A stretch of DNA of 64,000 bases from Apostichopus californicus. Lineage: Eukaryota; Echinodermata; Holothuroidea; Aspidochirotida; Stichopodidae. Below the pieces are notes generated by a model. The model worked only from the letters and a program-made list of their open reading frames with translations, had not been told where the DNA came from and searched no databases. A program made the translations under genes and the position numbers. Shown one piece after another: positions 1 through 11,313 of this stretch. The stretch lies in contig JAIPMN010002449.1 of NCBI GenBank assembly GCA_020650975.1, forward strand, positions 1 to 64,000, given 5' to 3'. Every line of letters starts with the position of its first letter. Within the stretch, counting starts at the first letter, position 1.

Positions 1-112
1 CCGTCAGTTTTACTACATGTTTCTTTGAGTGTTACTACTCATGCAAGCCTGAGAATGCTTTTGTAAATATTCTTGCTTTCAAACGACTGTGTCAAAGTCT
101 AATTGATACAAA

Positions 113-325
113 TAAACGAAGTTACGCGTTTTCCGACGTTTCGCGTAACCACATATTAACCTTCTATTTCGTTTAAAAAAGAATTTCAACGCATCGTTGG
201 AAATTCCACGAAGGAAATGACTGAGATAACCAATCGTTAAAATTCGTTGAATTTCGGTAAAAATCGGCGAATTTCGATAAAAAACGAAGAAATTCGGTTA
301 TTTTCCTTACAACGAATTTTAACGG
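113..325. repeat. Cluster of nested inverted repeats
   Basis: A 15-bp arm CGTTAAAATTCGTTG at 235-249 has its exact reverse complement at 310-324. A second pair GTTACGCG (121-128) and CGCGTAAC (142-149) and a near-perfect pair around 182-206 lie beside it. The block is rich in the words AATTCG and AACGAA. It may be a palindromic MITE remnant, but no clear target-site duplication was found. Confidence 0.5.
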
Positions 326-329
326 GAGT

Positions 330-572
330 TAAGCGAAATCAGTACTGTATGTGTTCTTGTACTGTGCCTTACTACTGATTTCTGTAAAACCCTCCTTTGT
401 GTTCTTGTACTGTGCCTTACTACTGATTTCTGTAAAACCCTCCTTTGTGTTCTTGTACTGTGCCTTACTACTGATTTCTATGAACACCCTTCTATGTGTT
501 CTTGTACCGTGCCTTACTACTGATTTCTGTATACCCTCCTATGTGTTATAGTACAGTGCCTTACTACTGAAT
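330..572. repeat. 48-bp minisatellite, about five units
   Basis: Units start with GTGTTCTTGT at 351, 399, 447 and 496, with a diverged unit at 543, each containing GTGCCTTACTACTGATT. The period is 48 (47-49). Because 48 is a multiple of three, it creates a repetitive open frame that is not a gene. Confidence 0.9.
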
Positions 573-1000
573 TATCATTCACCCAACTGAGAATGACTGA
601 GGGCATATCTGGTACACTAAGCAAATCTGCTTTCTCCTCTACAACGTACGTGAAACTTAATTGCTGGGTTCATCGGACTCACCAGGTGGCTTAGAGATTA
701 TGGTTACTATAACAATTTATTATTTATTAAAGTTCACGAAGATAATAAATAACATAATTTTAGAATGAGAAATCTTTGGATAGTCTTATGTACTTTCATC
801 ATGCTTAATGGGTTATTGCTTGAGGATAAAAAGGTTTTTTGGGGGTTTGTTTTGGTTGGTATAGTTTTGCCAGAGAAATAAATTACAGAGCTCTGCCATG
901 CACTTCTGTATCAATCAGACTAGATTAGAGAGAAGAATAAGTCAAATTAATTTGGGTAAATCTCGGTCAAATCGATGGGTGTAAATATCATTGTTCTTAC

Positions 1001-1110
1001 ACAGCGGTGGTCTCAATGGTGAGATCTCTTGACCCTGGAGTAGGAAACCTTCTGCTGTTGTAGTAAGAAACTTTCTTCAAAACTTCTGAGAATCCCTTTT
1101 TCAGGGTGCC
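1001..1110 (-). CDS. CLSTN: Calsyntenin exon 10: post-LamG region
   Basis: The 110-base exon encodes residues 558-593 plus two bases: GTLKKGFSEVLKKVSYYNSR, RFPTPGSRDLTIETTAV. CLSTN1 has LDKAMQHISYLNSRQFPTPGIRRLKITSTIK at the same place. Acceptor TTTTCGAAG|GG is not pyrimidine-perfect but has a long CT tract upstream. Donor CTGT|GTAAGA gives phase 2. No following exon is seen in positions 1-1000, so the gene continues off the left edge. Confidence 0.92.
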
Positions 1111-1545
1111 CTTCGAAAAGAAGAGAAATACAGAGAAGAAAAAGTTAAAGTCAGAAGCAAAACCAAAAGGCCTTTTATCGCCAGCACAAAATGGACAACT
1201 TGTAACACTGAGGCAAAGAAATATAGCAGTTTCTTGTACAAAGACAACCATAGTATAATGAGGATTGTTAGGGGGTGGAAATAGGTTTGGAAACCTCAAA
1301 GTTGTGAACAACAACAACTACAACAACAACTAAATCATTCCCTGGATGGTGGGTGGGGGTGGGGGTGGGGGCATTAGTCCCATGCAGCTTACAGGGAGAA
1401 AGTGTTATTCCAATGGACACACTTCCATGCCCAATAGGTTTTGCCATTTCTGGAAAAAAGACAATACCCGTTTCTCATAAACAATTGACATATAACGATT
1501 TATAAACATGGAAACTTTAAATTCTGGAGAAAAGGGAACACTTAC
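1111..1545 (-). other. Calsyntenin intron 9 (0.4 kb) with G-rich tract
   Basis: Phase-0 intron, GTAAGT..TTTTCGAAG, the shortest intron in the gene. A G-tract at 1348-1371 (runs of 3-5 G separated by T) could fold into a quadruplex on the + strand, i.e. the template strand; the pre-mRNA would be C-rich there. Confidence 0.85.
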
Positions 1546-1736
1546 CTCTAAACTGAGCTCTGTTCCCTCTGGGTTAAGATGTACCACTTCCAGCGGTAAA
1601 GCACCCATCATGATCGAGAGGCCCTCTTTACAGGCAAACATACATGTGATGACCTCCTGGCTTTCCACATGACCTGGGAGGATGCTCATGCCAGCCAGGT
1701 AACCCTTGAAGAAGCCACTGTACGCTTCAGACGCAC
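1546..1736 (-). CDS. CLSTN: Calsyntenin exon 9: end of LamG domain
   Basis: The 191-base exon encodes residues 494-557. It carries YSGFFKGYLAGMSILPGH, EVITCMFACKEGLSI and NPEGTELSLE, matching CLSTN1 MTQFFRGNLAGLTLRSGK, KVIDCLYTCKEGLDL and QLVLTLEG. It contains the last LamG strand and the conserved CxxxCKEGL pair of cysteines. Vertebrates have an extra acidic loop before this point that is shorter here. Acceptor ACACAG|GT, donor TTAGAG|GTAAGT, phase 0 out. Confidence 0.95.
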
Positions 1737-3262
1737 CTGTGTATATCGACAAAGCAACAGGAGAGATGCGTTTAAGGCTTATATTATTATTTAGTACGGG
1801 TGTGTTTTTTATATTGTTGCTTTAGGCTTTTACATTTTGTGCCTTATTGGTTCTATATATTTAATATTTAGGTTTTTGTTACTATTTGTTTTTAGGTTTT
1901 ACATTTGTAAAGCGCTTTGAGCAGCTTTGCTGATGATGCGCTATATAAACATTACTTATAATTATTATGATATTTGAAGACAAAGCCATAACTCTTTTCA
2001 AGCAGCTCTTTGCATTCAGAGCTGCTTCCTATCTGGCTGCTTTCTTGAACAATAATCAGACATGAACAATTTTGGCTAAATTTGACAATTTTTACTTTAC
2101 CATACAATTTTACATAATTATGCTTATATAAATAATAACCAACGACACAAATCAACAAGAAATAATTTTTCCCCCCCTTTTTTTTTTCGGTCCTATGGAA
2201 TTCAGAAGTGTCCCCACATATGATTGATGCTAAATTTTTGAAATTTAAATGAATTTGTTTTCATATTCTAAAAATTCTCAAGAGCGTTGGTTTACTTAAT
2301 TATTCCAAAGCATCTCTACTCCTAACCCTCTAATTACAGGCTCAGCTGTGCTCACCTCAGTTTAATTAAAACAACATCCAATACCCTCCACCCCTCCCCC
2401 TCCCCTACCCCCCTACATTTGTATGCCACAATTTTACCTCGAAAAGGAATAATTATGTTAATTTCAATTTTGGTCGAGAGCTAAGAAGCGGCTATGATGA
2501 CCTACTAATTTCACTGTGCACTACTTTCCAGCCAATTATGAGACCTTCTGCCAGGAAAAGAGAGATCTTTATTGTTTTACGCTCTCACTTTGGGTATATT
2601 AAGACAAAAGACTTCTCAATTAATGTGTGGAAATCTATGAGGCTGCCTTTATTTTCTGATAATAACAAAAACCCTGTCCATTAACATCAAAGGGCCAGAT
2701 ATAAGCAAAAAGTGTAGAATTAATTCAGCAAGAAAGGAGTACAAAAAATGCAGTAACACTTTATTTTCAAAGCTGAACAAAACTCGAAATGTTTTGATGT
2801 CTGTGGGAGAGAGTACGCATTAACAGCAATACTACAAAGACTAACTTGATACGGTTTTTACAAATTGATAAACAGTGTATAATATTATAACACAAGGCAA
2901 ATACACAATGAAGAGATGGAAATCATTTTTTTTTTAAAACCTAAAATAAGCTAAATTTTTTAAAAGAAAGTTTCAGCTAGAATATGGGAGAGTCAATGTA
3001 TTTACAGACCTGGATGTCATATAGAAAAAGCAAGTAAACCTTTTGTAGCTCTAGGAATTAAGGTATTTGGGACCATAAACTGTTGTGACATATCAATGAA
3101 TGTCTTTGCCCTCACAGCTAACCTCTAAAATAATCCCAAATTCCTTGACGATAAACCAACTTTAAATTTATTTTTAAATTTTTTAAATAGATATCACAAA
3201 GGATCTTTACTACAATTTCAATTGACAAACTCAGAAATTACAATACACAACAGTGCACTTAC
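1737..3262 (-). other. Calsyntenin intron 8 (1.5 kb)
   Basis: Phase-1 intron, GTAAGT..ATACACAG; the acceptor has a weak pyrimidine tract. It includes a short retroposon tail at 1.90-1.97 kb and poly-C/poly-T runs near 2.17 and 2.40 kb. Nothing else identified. Confidence 0.85.
1903..1969 (+). mobile_element. Short retroposon 3' tail (GCGCTTTGAG / GCGCTATATAA type)
   Basis: TTTGTAAAGCGCTTTGAGCA followed by GCGCTATATAAAC and an AT-rich ATTATT end. This tail is shared with copies near 5.1 and 26.9 kb and resembles the conserved 3' end found in many animal SINEs and their partner LINEs. Only the tail is present. Confidence 0.55.
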
Positions 3263-3374
3263 CATCCCAAACTGCACCGACAGTGAGGGTATCTGGTAAG
3301 CTGGGGGACGGTAGGGGCCAGTCGTTGGATATTCGGCTGCTGTCCTGTAACTTGGTGTCGACAAATAGGTCAAT
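3263..3374 (-). CDS. CLSTN: Calsyntenin exon 8: LamG domain, strand after WHxY
   Basis: The 112-base exon encodes residues 457-493 plus one base: IDLFVDTKL, NDWPLPSPSLPDTLTVGAVWD. It matches CLSTN1 VTLYVDGTS, DYPLHPSKIETQLVVGACW. Acceptor CTCCTCAG|AT, donor GGATG|GTAAGT, phase 0 in and phase 1 out. It lies mostly out of the frames with long ORFs, so an ORF-only scan would miss it. Phase agreement with exons 7 and 9 makes it secure. Confidence 0.93.
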
Positions 3375-3845
3375 CTGAGGAGAAATGGAACAAAACTATT
3401 TATTGAGTAAACGTGACATCTTGAATGAGAAAAAGCAAAATTTTGGTTCAGAGGTGATTCATATTTTTGAGTGGCCCGCAAAAATACATGTGACATCCAA
3501 TCCGCAATGTCAGATTTTAACAGCACTCTTCAATTAAGAACTTCCTTTGTTTTAATACTTAAAAAGAAACGAGCATTTTAGCCTAGCGGAACAAACACTG
3601 GACAATTGTTTTTCGTCCTTGATTCTTCCTTCTTTATTTGTTCCTTTTTTCAAATTTCAATTTAATTTTCAATCACTATCCACATAATACAATGCAAAGA
3701 ATGATATAATTACCAATGAAGAGATGTGAGAAGGGATAAAATGGAAACATAATTTACAAGAAAACTGATTGAGGAGTCTTAAGAGGGACTTTGAAGGTAA
3801 ACATATCAGCTTATATGTTACCTAAAACTATACAAGTATACAAAG

Positions 3846-4024
3846 CAATGAATACAACAAAGACAATAGAAAACAACAAATACAATACAATACAATATAA
3901 TACAATACAATACAATACAATACAACAAATACAATAGAATACAACAAAGACAATAGAAAACAACAAATACAATAGAATACAACAAGTACAATACAATACA
4001 ACAAATATAGTACAATACAATCAA
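3846..4024. repeat. Pentanucleotide-based ATACA array
   Basis: Imperfect (ATACA)n, in places broken by AACAAAGAC and AGAAAACAAC blocks. It produces two overlapping minus-strand frames of tyrosine, cysteine and isoleucine repeats that are low-complexity artefacts. Confidence 0.9.
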
Positions 4025-5036
4025 CAAATGAGGACCATTACCAACACAGAAAGGTCCCAACTCTATAACCCTTAACTCTGAAAACTGTAGATGGTTTAAC
4101 GATAATTATTTTGGAAAAAAAACTATAATGCTCAGTGATGAATCGACTGGTCAACTTATCAAGTTTGACAATACAAATGGCCTTGTTTTAAGTAAGGAGA
4201 ATTTCTTTTTAATAATTTTGAGTAGCTGGGAATGAGACAACTTGGAAGTAACTAAAATTGATGGTAAACCCATTTGGTTTATTATTTCCCACGATCTAGA
4301 CGGACAGATCGATCAAATCTTGAAAGCTGCCCAGAGTATGCCCACGTAGGAAAACATATTAAAAAAAAGTATTCCGGTAAACAACCCTTGTCAGTTCAAA
4401 TACCCCATTGATCTTTTTACCCTTATTTTAGCAACTCTTGGAAATTAATAACGAACAAGACACAGGCAAAACAACAAACGTATGAACTGACCCTCGGCAA
4501 CAAAGATGAGGCCTCCCAAAAAAGGAACTCATGTGATGATATGACACACATTTCCGCAATGGGTGAAACGCTCGTTTTATGTTTGTTTGCCAAGTTCACC
4601 TCGACGTTGCAGACATGTTTGGCAGGTTCGCCTTAAACTATGACAGCTTTGGCTGGCAGAAGAATTAGGATACGGTGTCAGTATGGGAGGGAGGTACTGA
4701 AGGGTGCTAGAGGCCACCAACGAGCAATGACCGTGGGAAGAGAGAGTGCAGCGGGTGGGTGGATGTATGCAGACGGTTGTGGAACCTTAATACGCGGGGG
4801 AATAGAAAGATTTCTTTAATATTTCAAGGAGAAGTATCGTAACGTAGAAGAACGTCGAACGGCTTAACTGCTCTTTCAAATTGAAGAAGTTTTTCAGAAA
4901 CATCAAATTTGGATTTTAGTCGAAAGGAAACAAATATGTATGAGGTAAGAGCTGGCCATCAAGGGGGTTTAGGATACCTCCAGTTCAGAGAATTTCTGTG
5001 AATGTTAGAATATATTTCTGTACATCTTTTCACTTG

Positions 5037-5119
5037 TTCTTTTGTAAATTAATCTGCTTTCTTTATAAAGTGCCTTGAGCAGTGACTTTTGTCTACTGAT
5101 TTGGCACTATATAAATCTC

Positions 5120-5158
<39 letters not shown>
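5037..5158 (+). mobile_element. Retroposon 3' tail with (ATT)n end
   Basis: Contains TGCCTTGAGCAGTGACTTTT, GGCACTATATAAATCTC and about eleven ATT units. It is nearly the same as the copy at 26909-26995 apart from base changes, so both belong to one young family. The ATT run is the typical 3' end. Confidence 0.65.
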
Positions 5159-6609
5159 ATTGTTGTACATTGCTGTGAGAGGAATTTTAAAAGTTTGTAG
5201 GTTTCTCGAAAAGCTAATAAACTTGCTGTATTTTTCTAATACTACATAGCACCTTGCCTTAGTTTGCTGATAAGTCAGAAATAACATCTACATTATCTTC
5301 ACAGCTATGTACAAGATACGGTGTGATCTTTCAAAATATTCACAGCCATCTAGGAGAACAGCTAATAAATTATGCATCATGTTACTTTTATGAGACTTTA
5401 TTCTCTAAAAGTAAACTGAATGCACAGTGGATTGTTAATATCTTAATTAAAATGACTCCAATAAGAATTCACTAGCCGTGCCTTAAACATTTTACGATTT
5501 ACTCATTCGAGGAACACACATAACATTATCTATAAAAGAGTCAGATATCTGAGTCTTGTCTTTGGTAAAAAGTTTGATATAGAGTGATCATAGTGAAAAG
5601 ATAGCAACATGTCTAAACATACAGGTAACGTTTCAACAGATCATGTGCCGAGTAAAATGATTAATTCGGTGACTCAATACTCGGGAGAAAAACTAGAAAT
5701 GTTTTGAAGTATTCTGCCCTAATTAAAATCAATTTTGGTTCATGCTCTACAAGCAACTAAAAATAATGCTGAAAGGACTCTTTACAAAAAGCTTCATATG
5801 AAATAATGTATTATGCCAAATGTATTATTAATGTGTATCCAGTCATGTCCAGTTATTTCTACTCCACCTAACCACAAATAAATTATGGGCATTTGCTTTT
5901 GTGCGTGGGCTATATATTGAATGGCGTGTGTGTGGGTTTTCCTTGAAAAGACAATGTATTGTGTTAGGAGAGCCAGTATGTGGGAGTGTTGAATACTCAG
6001 TTAATGAAAGAAATATGATTCACACATTTCATGTCCTTATCCTTGCAATTTTGATGATATTTAAGGTCCTTGTATGAGAATCATGTAGAAATAAGATGAT
6101 ATTCAGGAACACATCATTCTTTTTTTACTAATTTGAGAGTCAAAGTAGTTTTTCAACTATTGCCACAATTCATTCATTCATATTTTTTTCCCCATTTTTT
6201 TCATTTTTTTTTATCTATTTGGTTTCATTTTATTCACCAAAGCTTGTTAATAATGCAATATCAAATACTATGCAACTTATAAGCCTACACAAAAACTATC
6301 AGCCCAGACAATATGACAGTATGCAGGAAGAGGTTCACACTGATATAAAGATGAGATCCTTTGGTCTGTTGGATGACATTTACATTACGCTGGTTACAGT
6401 CGTTTTAAATGGAACGTTGTAATTTGAAACCCCATCCTTATGTGGGTATGTTAACAATATTTTCAACGACTGCTTAACATTCCTGACACTCAAGATATGG
6501 GAAGAAAATATGGTTAAGATGACGGATGTCATGATCGGTAGATTTGGTGAGAATTCAATAGAAAGAGGAAAAGAAAAGATTTATCAGTGATTTTACAAGT
6601 AGTAGTAAA

Positions 6610-6655
6610 ATGAGAGTGCATAAAGTGGATGGGGACAGGTAAGGGATGAATGACT
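6610..6655 (+). repeat. GACAGGTAAG-family copy
   Basis: GAGAGTGCA then GGGGACAGGTAAGGGATGAA; same word order as copies at 40.1, 47.2, 48.2, 51.1 and 54.2 kb. Confidence 0.5.
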
Positions 6656-6747
6656 TTTATAAAATACTAAAAAACCTGAATGAGTTGCGTCAACTCTTCG
6701 CTATCGGACGTACATTCTGAAAGTTACCTTGTTGATTATTTAGGAGT

Positions 6748-6800
6748 TACTCCCTTACCTGTCTAAACAGAGCTACTGCACTCTTACCTTCCCCCATCTC
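6748..6800 (-). repeat. GACAGGTAAG-family copy, opposite orientation
   Basis: On the minus strand it reads AAGAGTGCAGTAGC and then TAGACAGGTAAGGGAGTAAC. It faces the plus-strand copy 100 bp to its left, head to head at the GGTAAG end. Confidence 0.5.
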
Positions 6801-6805
6801 TATTT

Positions 6806-7046
6806 ATGTATGTACGTATCTATTTTAGATCCTCCTGCAAGCAGGAACTCACAGAGAAGCCATCATCGACTTATCAAAGCCGCAAGCTGACCGAAGTCAA
6901 TCTCTTAGATCCATATTTTAATGTCTATAATGATTATGAATTGTCAACAACTCTGGAACTGGACGACATACATTAATCTTGGAGTGACTCGAACTTGGGA
7001 CCTTATCATTGGAAGGCACTGGCGTTAACCGCTGAGCTAACACTCC
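6806..7046 (-). mobile_element. tRNA-derived SINE, minus strand
   Basis: The reverse complement starts GGAGTGTTAGCTCAGCGG (A-box-like) and carries an AGTTCGAGTC B box, as RNA polymerase III promoters do, then a unique body containing TGTATGTCGTCCAGTT and CTTGCGGCTTTGATAAG, and ends in CAGGAGGATCTAAAATA plus a TACAT-rich tail. It is the same family as the copy at 43486, about 85% alike by eye. Confidence 0.85.
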
Positions 7047-7240
7047 CTGTTTATAAACCATCTATTTTATAAACTACCTGATTTATAAACCATCTATTAA
7101 CTTATTAGCACTGACCTCAACCTGTAGATCATTCGCTTCTGGTCTACGGACATCCTTCTCATTCTACCACCCGACTTATCTGGTTTGAGGCCCATTTTCA
7201 TCCAATTTGTAACTTATTTGCACTCATTCCTTTGACCTAC

Positions 7241-7413
7241 CTGTGGGTATTGAACATTGAAGGTGTAGCGATGCCACTGCCGGTCACATGACTGGTCAAG
7301 TTTCCATCTGTACTCTGAAGGGTACTGGATGTCGGTGGCCGCCGACTCTCGTCGCAAGACGAACGTTAAACGGCAGTTGTGGACGTGGACAGCATAGTGC
7401 CTCTTGTTGGATC
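7241..7413 (-). CDS. CLSTN: Calsyntenin exon 7: LamG domain core
   Basis: The 173-base exon encodes residues 399-456. It reads GSNKRHYAVHVHNCRLTFVLRR, then YPSEYRWKLDQSCDRQWHRYTFNVQYPQ. Vertebrate CLSTN1 has HYSLYVHGCRLIFLFRQ, RPAEFHWKLNQVCDEEWHHYVLNVEFPS at the same place. Both LamG cysteines (NC, SC) and the WHxY motif are kept. Acceptor TTTTTCCAG|GA, donor CCACAG|GTAGGT, phase 0 out. Confidence 0.95.
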
Positions 7414-9084
7414 CTGGAAAAAGAAACATTTATTAAGCCCTTCAAATAATATGGCGGTGATGAAATCCCTCGAACCATACCGAGGTTGGGTATTTATGAG
7501 CAAGTAGTTGGACTGCAACCTCTGGGCATTTAATCTACAGATGAATTGATCATCCTTACATACCGTCTTCACCGGTAAACATGGGGATGTCTGATGGTGC
7601 TTTTTCCAGGTCAGACGTAACATCCCTAGAGTACTTTGTGAAAACCAAGGATTGAATTGATGATCCTTTCAAATGGTCTTCGCCCCGGTGGCCACGAGGA
7701 TGTCATTTTCCAGGTCAGACCTATCCCAAGAGTGATGGGGGAAACCACTCAAATTGAAAACATTTTACTTATAGCCTAGCTACCTGCTGAATATTCCAGT
7801 CATGCCAAGGTGTTCGGTAAAATTTTTGTCTCTGAGTAAATTCTTGCTTTCAATATGCAAGATGCTCCCTTTAAATATTAATTTCCTGCTTGTGTTTTTC
7901 AACAACAACTACAGTTTTTGTACGTCATATATAGCTTCACAAACCAACCAACAAAACTAAAACACTCTTACTCTTAATAAAGTTATGTCTGGTAAAATGT
8001 CTGTGAATCTACCGAGCCTACATTAAATCTTTCATTTTATATAGCCTTAAACAGTCAAACTGACATAGTTTAAGCAACCGGCACAGACTGTTCTGTAAAG
8101 AGGTAGAGTATTTCATATTCATGCATCTCCAGACAACGCTGAGATCCGTTACTGCCAATATTCTTCTGCACTAGCTTCAAACCAGTAGTAAGTTCAGAAA
8201 CACAGATTTTTTTTTTTGATTTTCCCGTTTTTTCTTCGTTCCCCTCACTTTTACAAAATGTCAACCGCAGTTAATGATTCCTCTTCTGGCCCTCAAAGAG
8301 GTACTCGGCATCTCTGATAAAAACCATTTCCAAAATTCAGAGTACGAGGTTTTCCTCAGACACTCCAAACCGCAGAATCCACAGTCCTTTAGATTTGTGT
8401 CTCCGGGCAAAAAGTGTTCTTGAAAAGTGAATTTCCCAAGTCGAACAATTAACAACCTTGAACTTTGAAGGAAATTAAAGTTATGAACTCCTAAAGGCAA
8501 TTCATTAGCATGCTGACTGCTTCAATAAAAAGGAAATAGTTCCCTAAAATTACAAATTAGACATAATGAGTATTCACACATGTAAATTTTCTCTCTGCTA
8601 GGGAACTAATTTTCCTTGCCAATCATTGTAGATTATTCGTCAACCTCTTGAATACCGACGAATATTTCGTGTGTGATAATTAGGCGTCCTGAAGCATTTA
8701 AGTTCTTTGCACAATTTTCACCCAATTTTCCTCAACTTGACTTGAAAATATCCAATGCGAAAAGGTGCTTCTGTGGGAAGGACATAACGAAGGACAAACG
8801 AAAGGCATTCATTGTCCATCAGATTTATGTCTTACTGTGATAAATAATGTACCATTCCATCATCATGTGTGATGAATTTTCATGGACATGAAAGATAATC
8901 TGGCTGGCAATAATTCTTGCCTTTTCTTATACTCTATAACTCATTTAAAAGGTCATTCTATTCCATCAATGACATTTTTTTCTGCCTACCACAATAGGTC
9001 ACTCTCTTCCAATTCATTCCGCACACATCTCATAAGGAGAGGACCTCTGTTGCATCAGAGATTGATAAATATTCACGTCCTTAC
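7414..9084 (-). other. Calsyntenin intron 6 (1.7 kb)
   Basis: Phase-1 intron, GTAAGG..TTTTTCCAG. AT-rich; no repeat family or second gene recognised. Several overlapping short frames in 7.30-7.62 and 8.07-8.50 kb are unsupported. Confidence 0.85.
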
Positions 9085-9339
9085 CTTCAGAATCACTGCT
9101 TGCTAGAACGTACTCTTTATCGCCGCCCACTCGTGGTCGATGTTTCATCCAAAACGATACGGCGAAGCTGGCAGTCAGGTTCTTAGGAGACAGCTTGTTT
9201 GGAATCGCCACCCTGGAATCTTGTCCGTTGAAGTAGAAGACCCTCTCGCTCTCGTTACCCTCGTCTGTGCTCAGGTCCAGCATCCAGGGTGCCTGCGGAC
9301 TGGGAGACGGTAAGAGATCAATCGCCCCGGCGACCGCTT
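9085..9339 (-). CDS. CLSTN: Calsyntenin exon 6: start of laminin-G/LNS domain
   Basis: The 255-base exon encodes residues 314-398 plus one base. It starts KAVAGAIDLLPSPS (vertebrate AAAGTAELLPSPSGS), then LSTDEGNESERVFYFNGQDSR, VAIPNKLSPKNLTASFAVSFWMKHRP and YVLASSDSEG. These equal LPTDNGHDSDQVFEFNG, VRIP, ISVWMRHGP and TILCSSD, the first beta strands of the LamG/LNS fold. Sequons are visible at NES and NLT. Acceptor TTTTACAG|AA, donor GAAG|GTAAGG, phase 1 both sides. The open frame continues past the acceptor towards 9424, but that part is intron. Confidence 0.95.
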
Positions 9340-10969
9340 CTGTAAAAGACAAAGAAATCATGACTTCAGTTAAGTATAGAATAAGCCCGGTATTTATGTG
9401 ACAATGAAAAGTTGAGGAATCCATCTTTTGTATCTTTTTTTTTTTGTTTTTAATATTTTACAAAATTATCATATTTGTTTTCCACAAAAAACAAGATGGC
9501 GCCCATCGTTCATGACATAAAACCTGAATTTGAGTATTGTGCCACATCTTCACATCAAAGTTTTACAACCACTCTTAGAGCATATATCTCCCGCTGGGGA
9601 AATTAATCTGGTATAGACAAGTGAGGCCTTTGTGTCACAGATGTCACAGGTGTCACAGATAGTTTGGAGGATTAAATTTAACCAATCAGAACACTTCTTT
9701 GACAATTAACTTGAGCAAAGAACACAAAAAATTGGATCAAACCCAGCTTTGCCTTCGAGAAGACTTGTGGAAACGTAACTTCTAAGTTTATCAACAGATA
9801 CGACCACAAGTCTATATCACCATACTAAATGAGGACTGTGAACTTTTTGACTCAATAATCCTCCCCCATCGAAGAAAAAGTGAAATTTCATAAATGATAA
9901 ACTAGACTAATGACAATGAATTAGCAATTTATTCACTAAAACACTGCATTAATGACACATGTTATAATGTGCTGTTATATAGCCTAGGGATACTATATAC
10001 TCACTCAACTTGACTAAAAACCTAACCCTGATCTCTTTACTATCTGTAATTATAAAAACACATACAAAGTGTTCCACATCATACATTCATTATATCCCTG
10101 AGGGTTTTGCACACAACTACGACTTCCGACACATTTGTTTCGATCACCTTAATCAAATGTTTTGTTAGACTACCAGCAATTCTTTTTATTGATTTTGGTA
10201 AAGTTTCCATACTATTTGATAAGAACATCTCTCATGGCAACGCAGTTCGTTAGCTTCGTCACTAGTCGAGTTTTCTTCAATTTCACTAATATGACGGAAA
10301 AAGTTGGAACATTTTGAAAAGATTTCCAATTTCCGTACGCATACTAACTGTAGCTAAAACCAAAAAGTGCCTGGTAGATTTAAAAATGTGACAATTAGTG
10401 CCATGTAATAAATTAAAGGCTAATTAACACCTGAGCGCATCTGCGTCTGTAATTAGAAGAAATCTTCTCCGACTTGTAAAAAACCAAACAAGATAACAGC
10501 AAGCAAATCTAAACTACACTGGAACTGTTTTTTTCAGAGCGCGGCACACGGTTTGGGGCGAGTCTTCAATGCCTTTAAGGCAGAAAAGTTGGGAAGTCTG
10601 GGAACAGCATTAAAATGTTATCGGTCTGTGTATTAAAGGTGTAGGTAGATTGGAGTACATAAGTTGAATGAAATCAGGTAAGAAATAATGTAGTTTCGTG
10701 ATTAAAATCGACGATGCATCTTCAGTCATGAGTGACCAGCTGCTTTTCGATCTAAAGTAATCAAAATAAAATCAAACTGTTAGCAAACTGATTTATACAC
10801 TAAAGAGCCTGACTGACAAAGTGACTTGTCATTTTAGCCTCTGAAGAAAATCCTGCTAGGATCGAAACTTCAGGCCGACTTACTTGCACGCAGATCTAAA
10901 AGTAATGATAGTATACTTTGCAGAAATTAGCTGCCAAATTAAGGATAAATAATCCAAATTCCTACTTAC
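9340..10969 (-). other. Calsyntenin intron 5 (1.6 kb)
   Basis: Phase-1 intron, GTAAGT..TTTTACAG. It contains the hammerhead-like motif at 10837 and a short CpG-richer patch near 10.54 kb. Nothing else was identified. Confidence 0.85.
10837..10875 (+). other. Hammerhead-ribozyme-like motif, copy A
   Basis: Order GCCT, CTGAAGA (fits CUGANGA), a hairpin ATCC-TGCTA-GGAT, GAAAC, TTC, AGGC. The outer GCCT and AGGC pair as helix I. Helix II is offset by unpaired A residues, so activity is doubtful. Confidence 0.35.
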
Positions 10970-11164
10970 TACATTGTTCTCTCTGTGCTTTAAGAGAGTA
11001 GGTATCTCTGTCACAGCCAAACCCAATATGGGCCGTTGACAGCGTCAGCTTTGTCGTGATATGACTGTTATTGCACACTGGGTTACCGCACGTCTCAAGG
11101 TACGATCGTGGAGCTAAGATCTGACTGGTTTCGTCGGACGAGAGCTGAATTTTTTCGGGAATAT
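10970..11164 (-). CDS. CLSTN: Calsyntenin exon 5: linker with CDRDTY motif
   Basis: The 195-base exon encodes residues 249-313 plus one base. Recognisable pieces are SYLETCGNPVC, TTKLTLSTAHIGFGCDRDTY and the terminal cysteine QREQC. They align with vertebrate CLSTN1 IHLETCDEPV, ATVELETSHIGKGCDRDTY and LHRLC. The stretch CNNSH offers an N-glycosylation sequon (Asn-Asn-Ser). Acceptor CCGCCAG|AT and donor TGTA|GTAAGT; phase 1 on both sides. It links the cadherin repeats to the LamG domain, and its cysteines probably pair within this linker. Confidence 0.95.
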
Positions 11165-11313
11165 CTGGCGGAGAAAGGAAGGAATTAAGAGATGTTATTA
11201 ACATCATCATGTTTCAAGGAATATGGCATGCATATAGAGATAATATGCCTGAGTTACGTTTCAGCATCAGAGATAGTATATGTACAGTACTCAACTGCAC
11301 TTGATGACACTGG

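Larger units (their letters stand above)
1..1000 (-). other. Part of calsyntenin intron 10, no exon found
   Basis: After the exon 10 donor no sequence resembling the next calsyntenin segment (the region around CISVPPVDGY in vertebrates) is seen. The stretch holds inverted repeats and a minisatellite, listed separately, and otherwise AT-rich DNA. Confidence 0.7.
3375..7240 (-). other. Calsyntenin intron 7 (3.9 kb)
   Basis: Phase-0 intron, GTAGGT..TTTCTCCTCAG. It holds the pentanucleotide array at 3.85-4.02 kb, a retroposon tail with an ATT run at 5.04-5.16 kb, a divergent pair of GACAGGTAAG-family copies at 6.61-6.80 kb and a minus-strand tRNA-SINE directly beyond them. The rest is unremarkable. 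Confidence 0.85.

Noticed and set aside
351-551. Repetitive 66-residue open frame
   Set aside because: It is the 48-bp minisatellite read in frame; the repeats alone explain it.
1-1000. Next calsyntenin exon (after exon 10)
   Set aside because: Searched both frames by eye for the conserved CxxxxxCxSVPP segment; not found.
3811-4060. Two overlapping Tyr/Cys/Ile-rich frames
   Set aside because: Low-complexity translation of the ATACA array.
9340-9424. Extension of calsyntenin exon 6 to an upstream ATG
   Set aside because: An acceptor at 9340 and matching phase place this stretch in intron 5.
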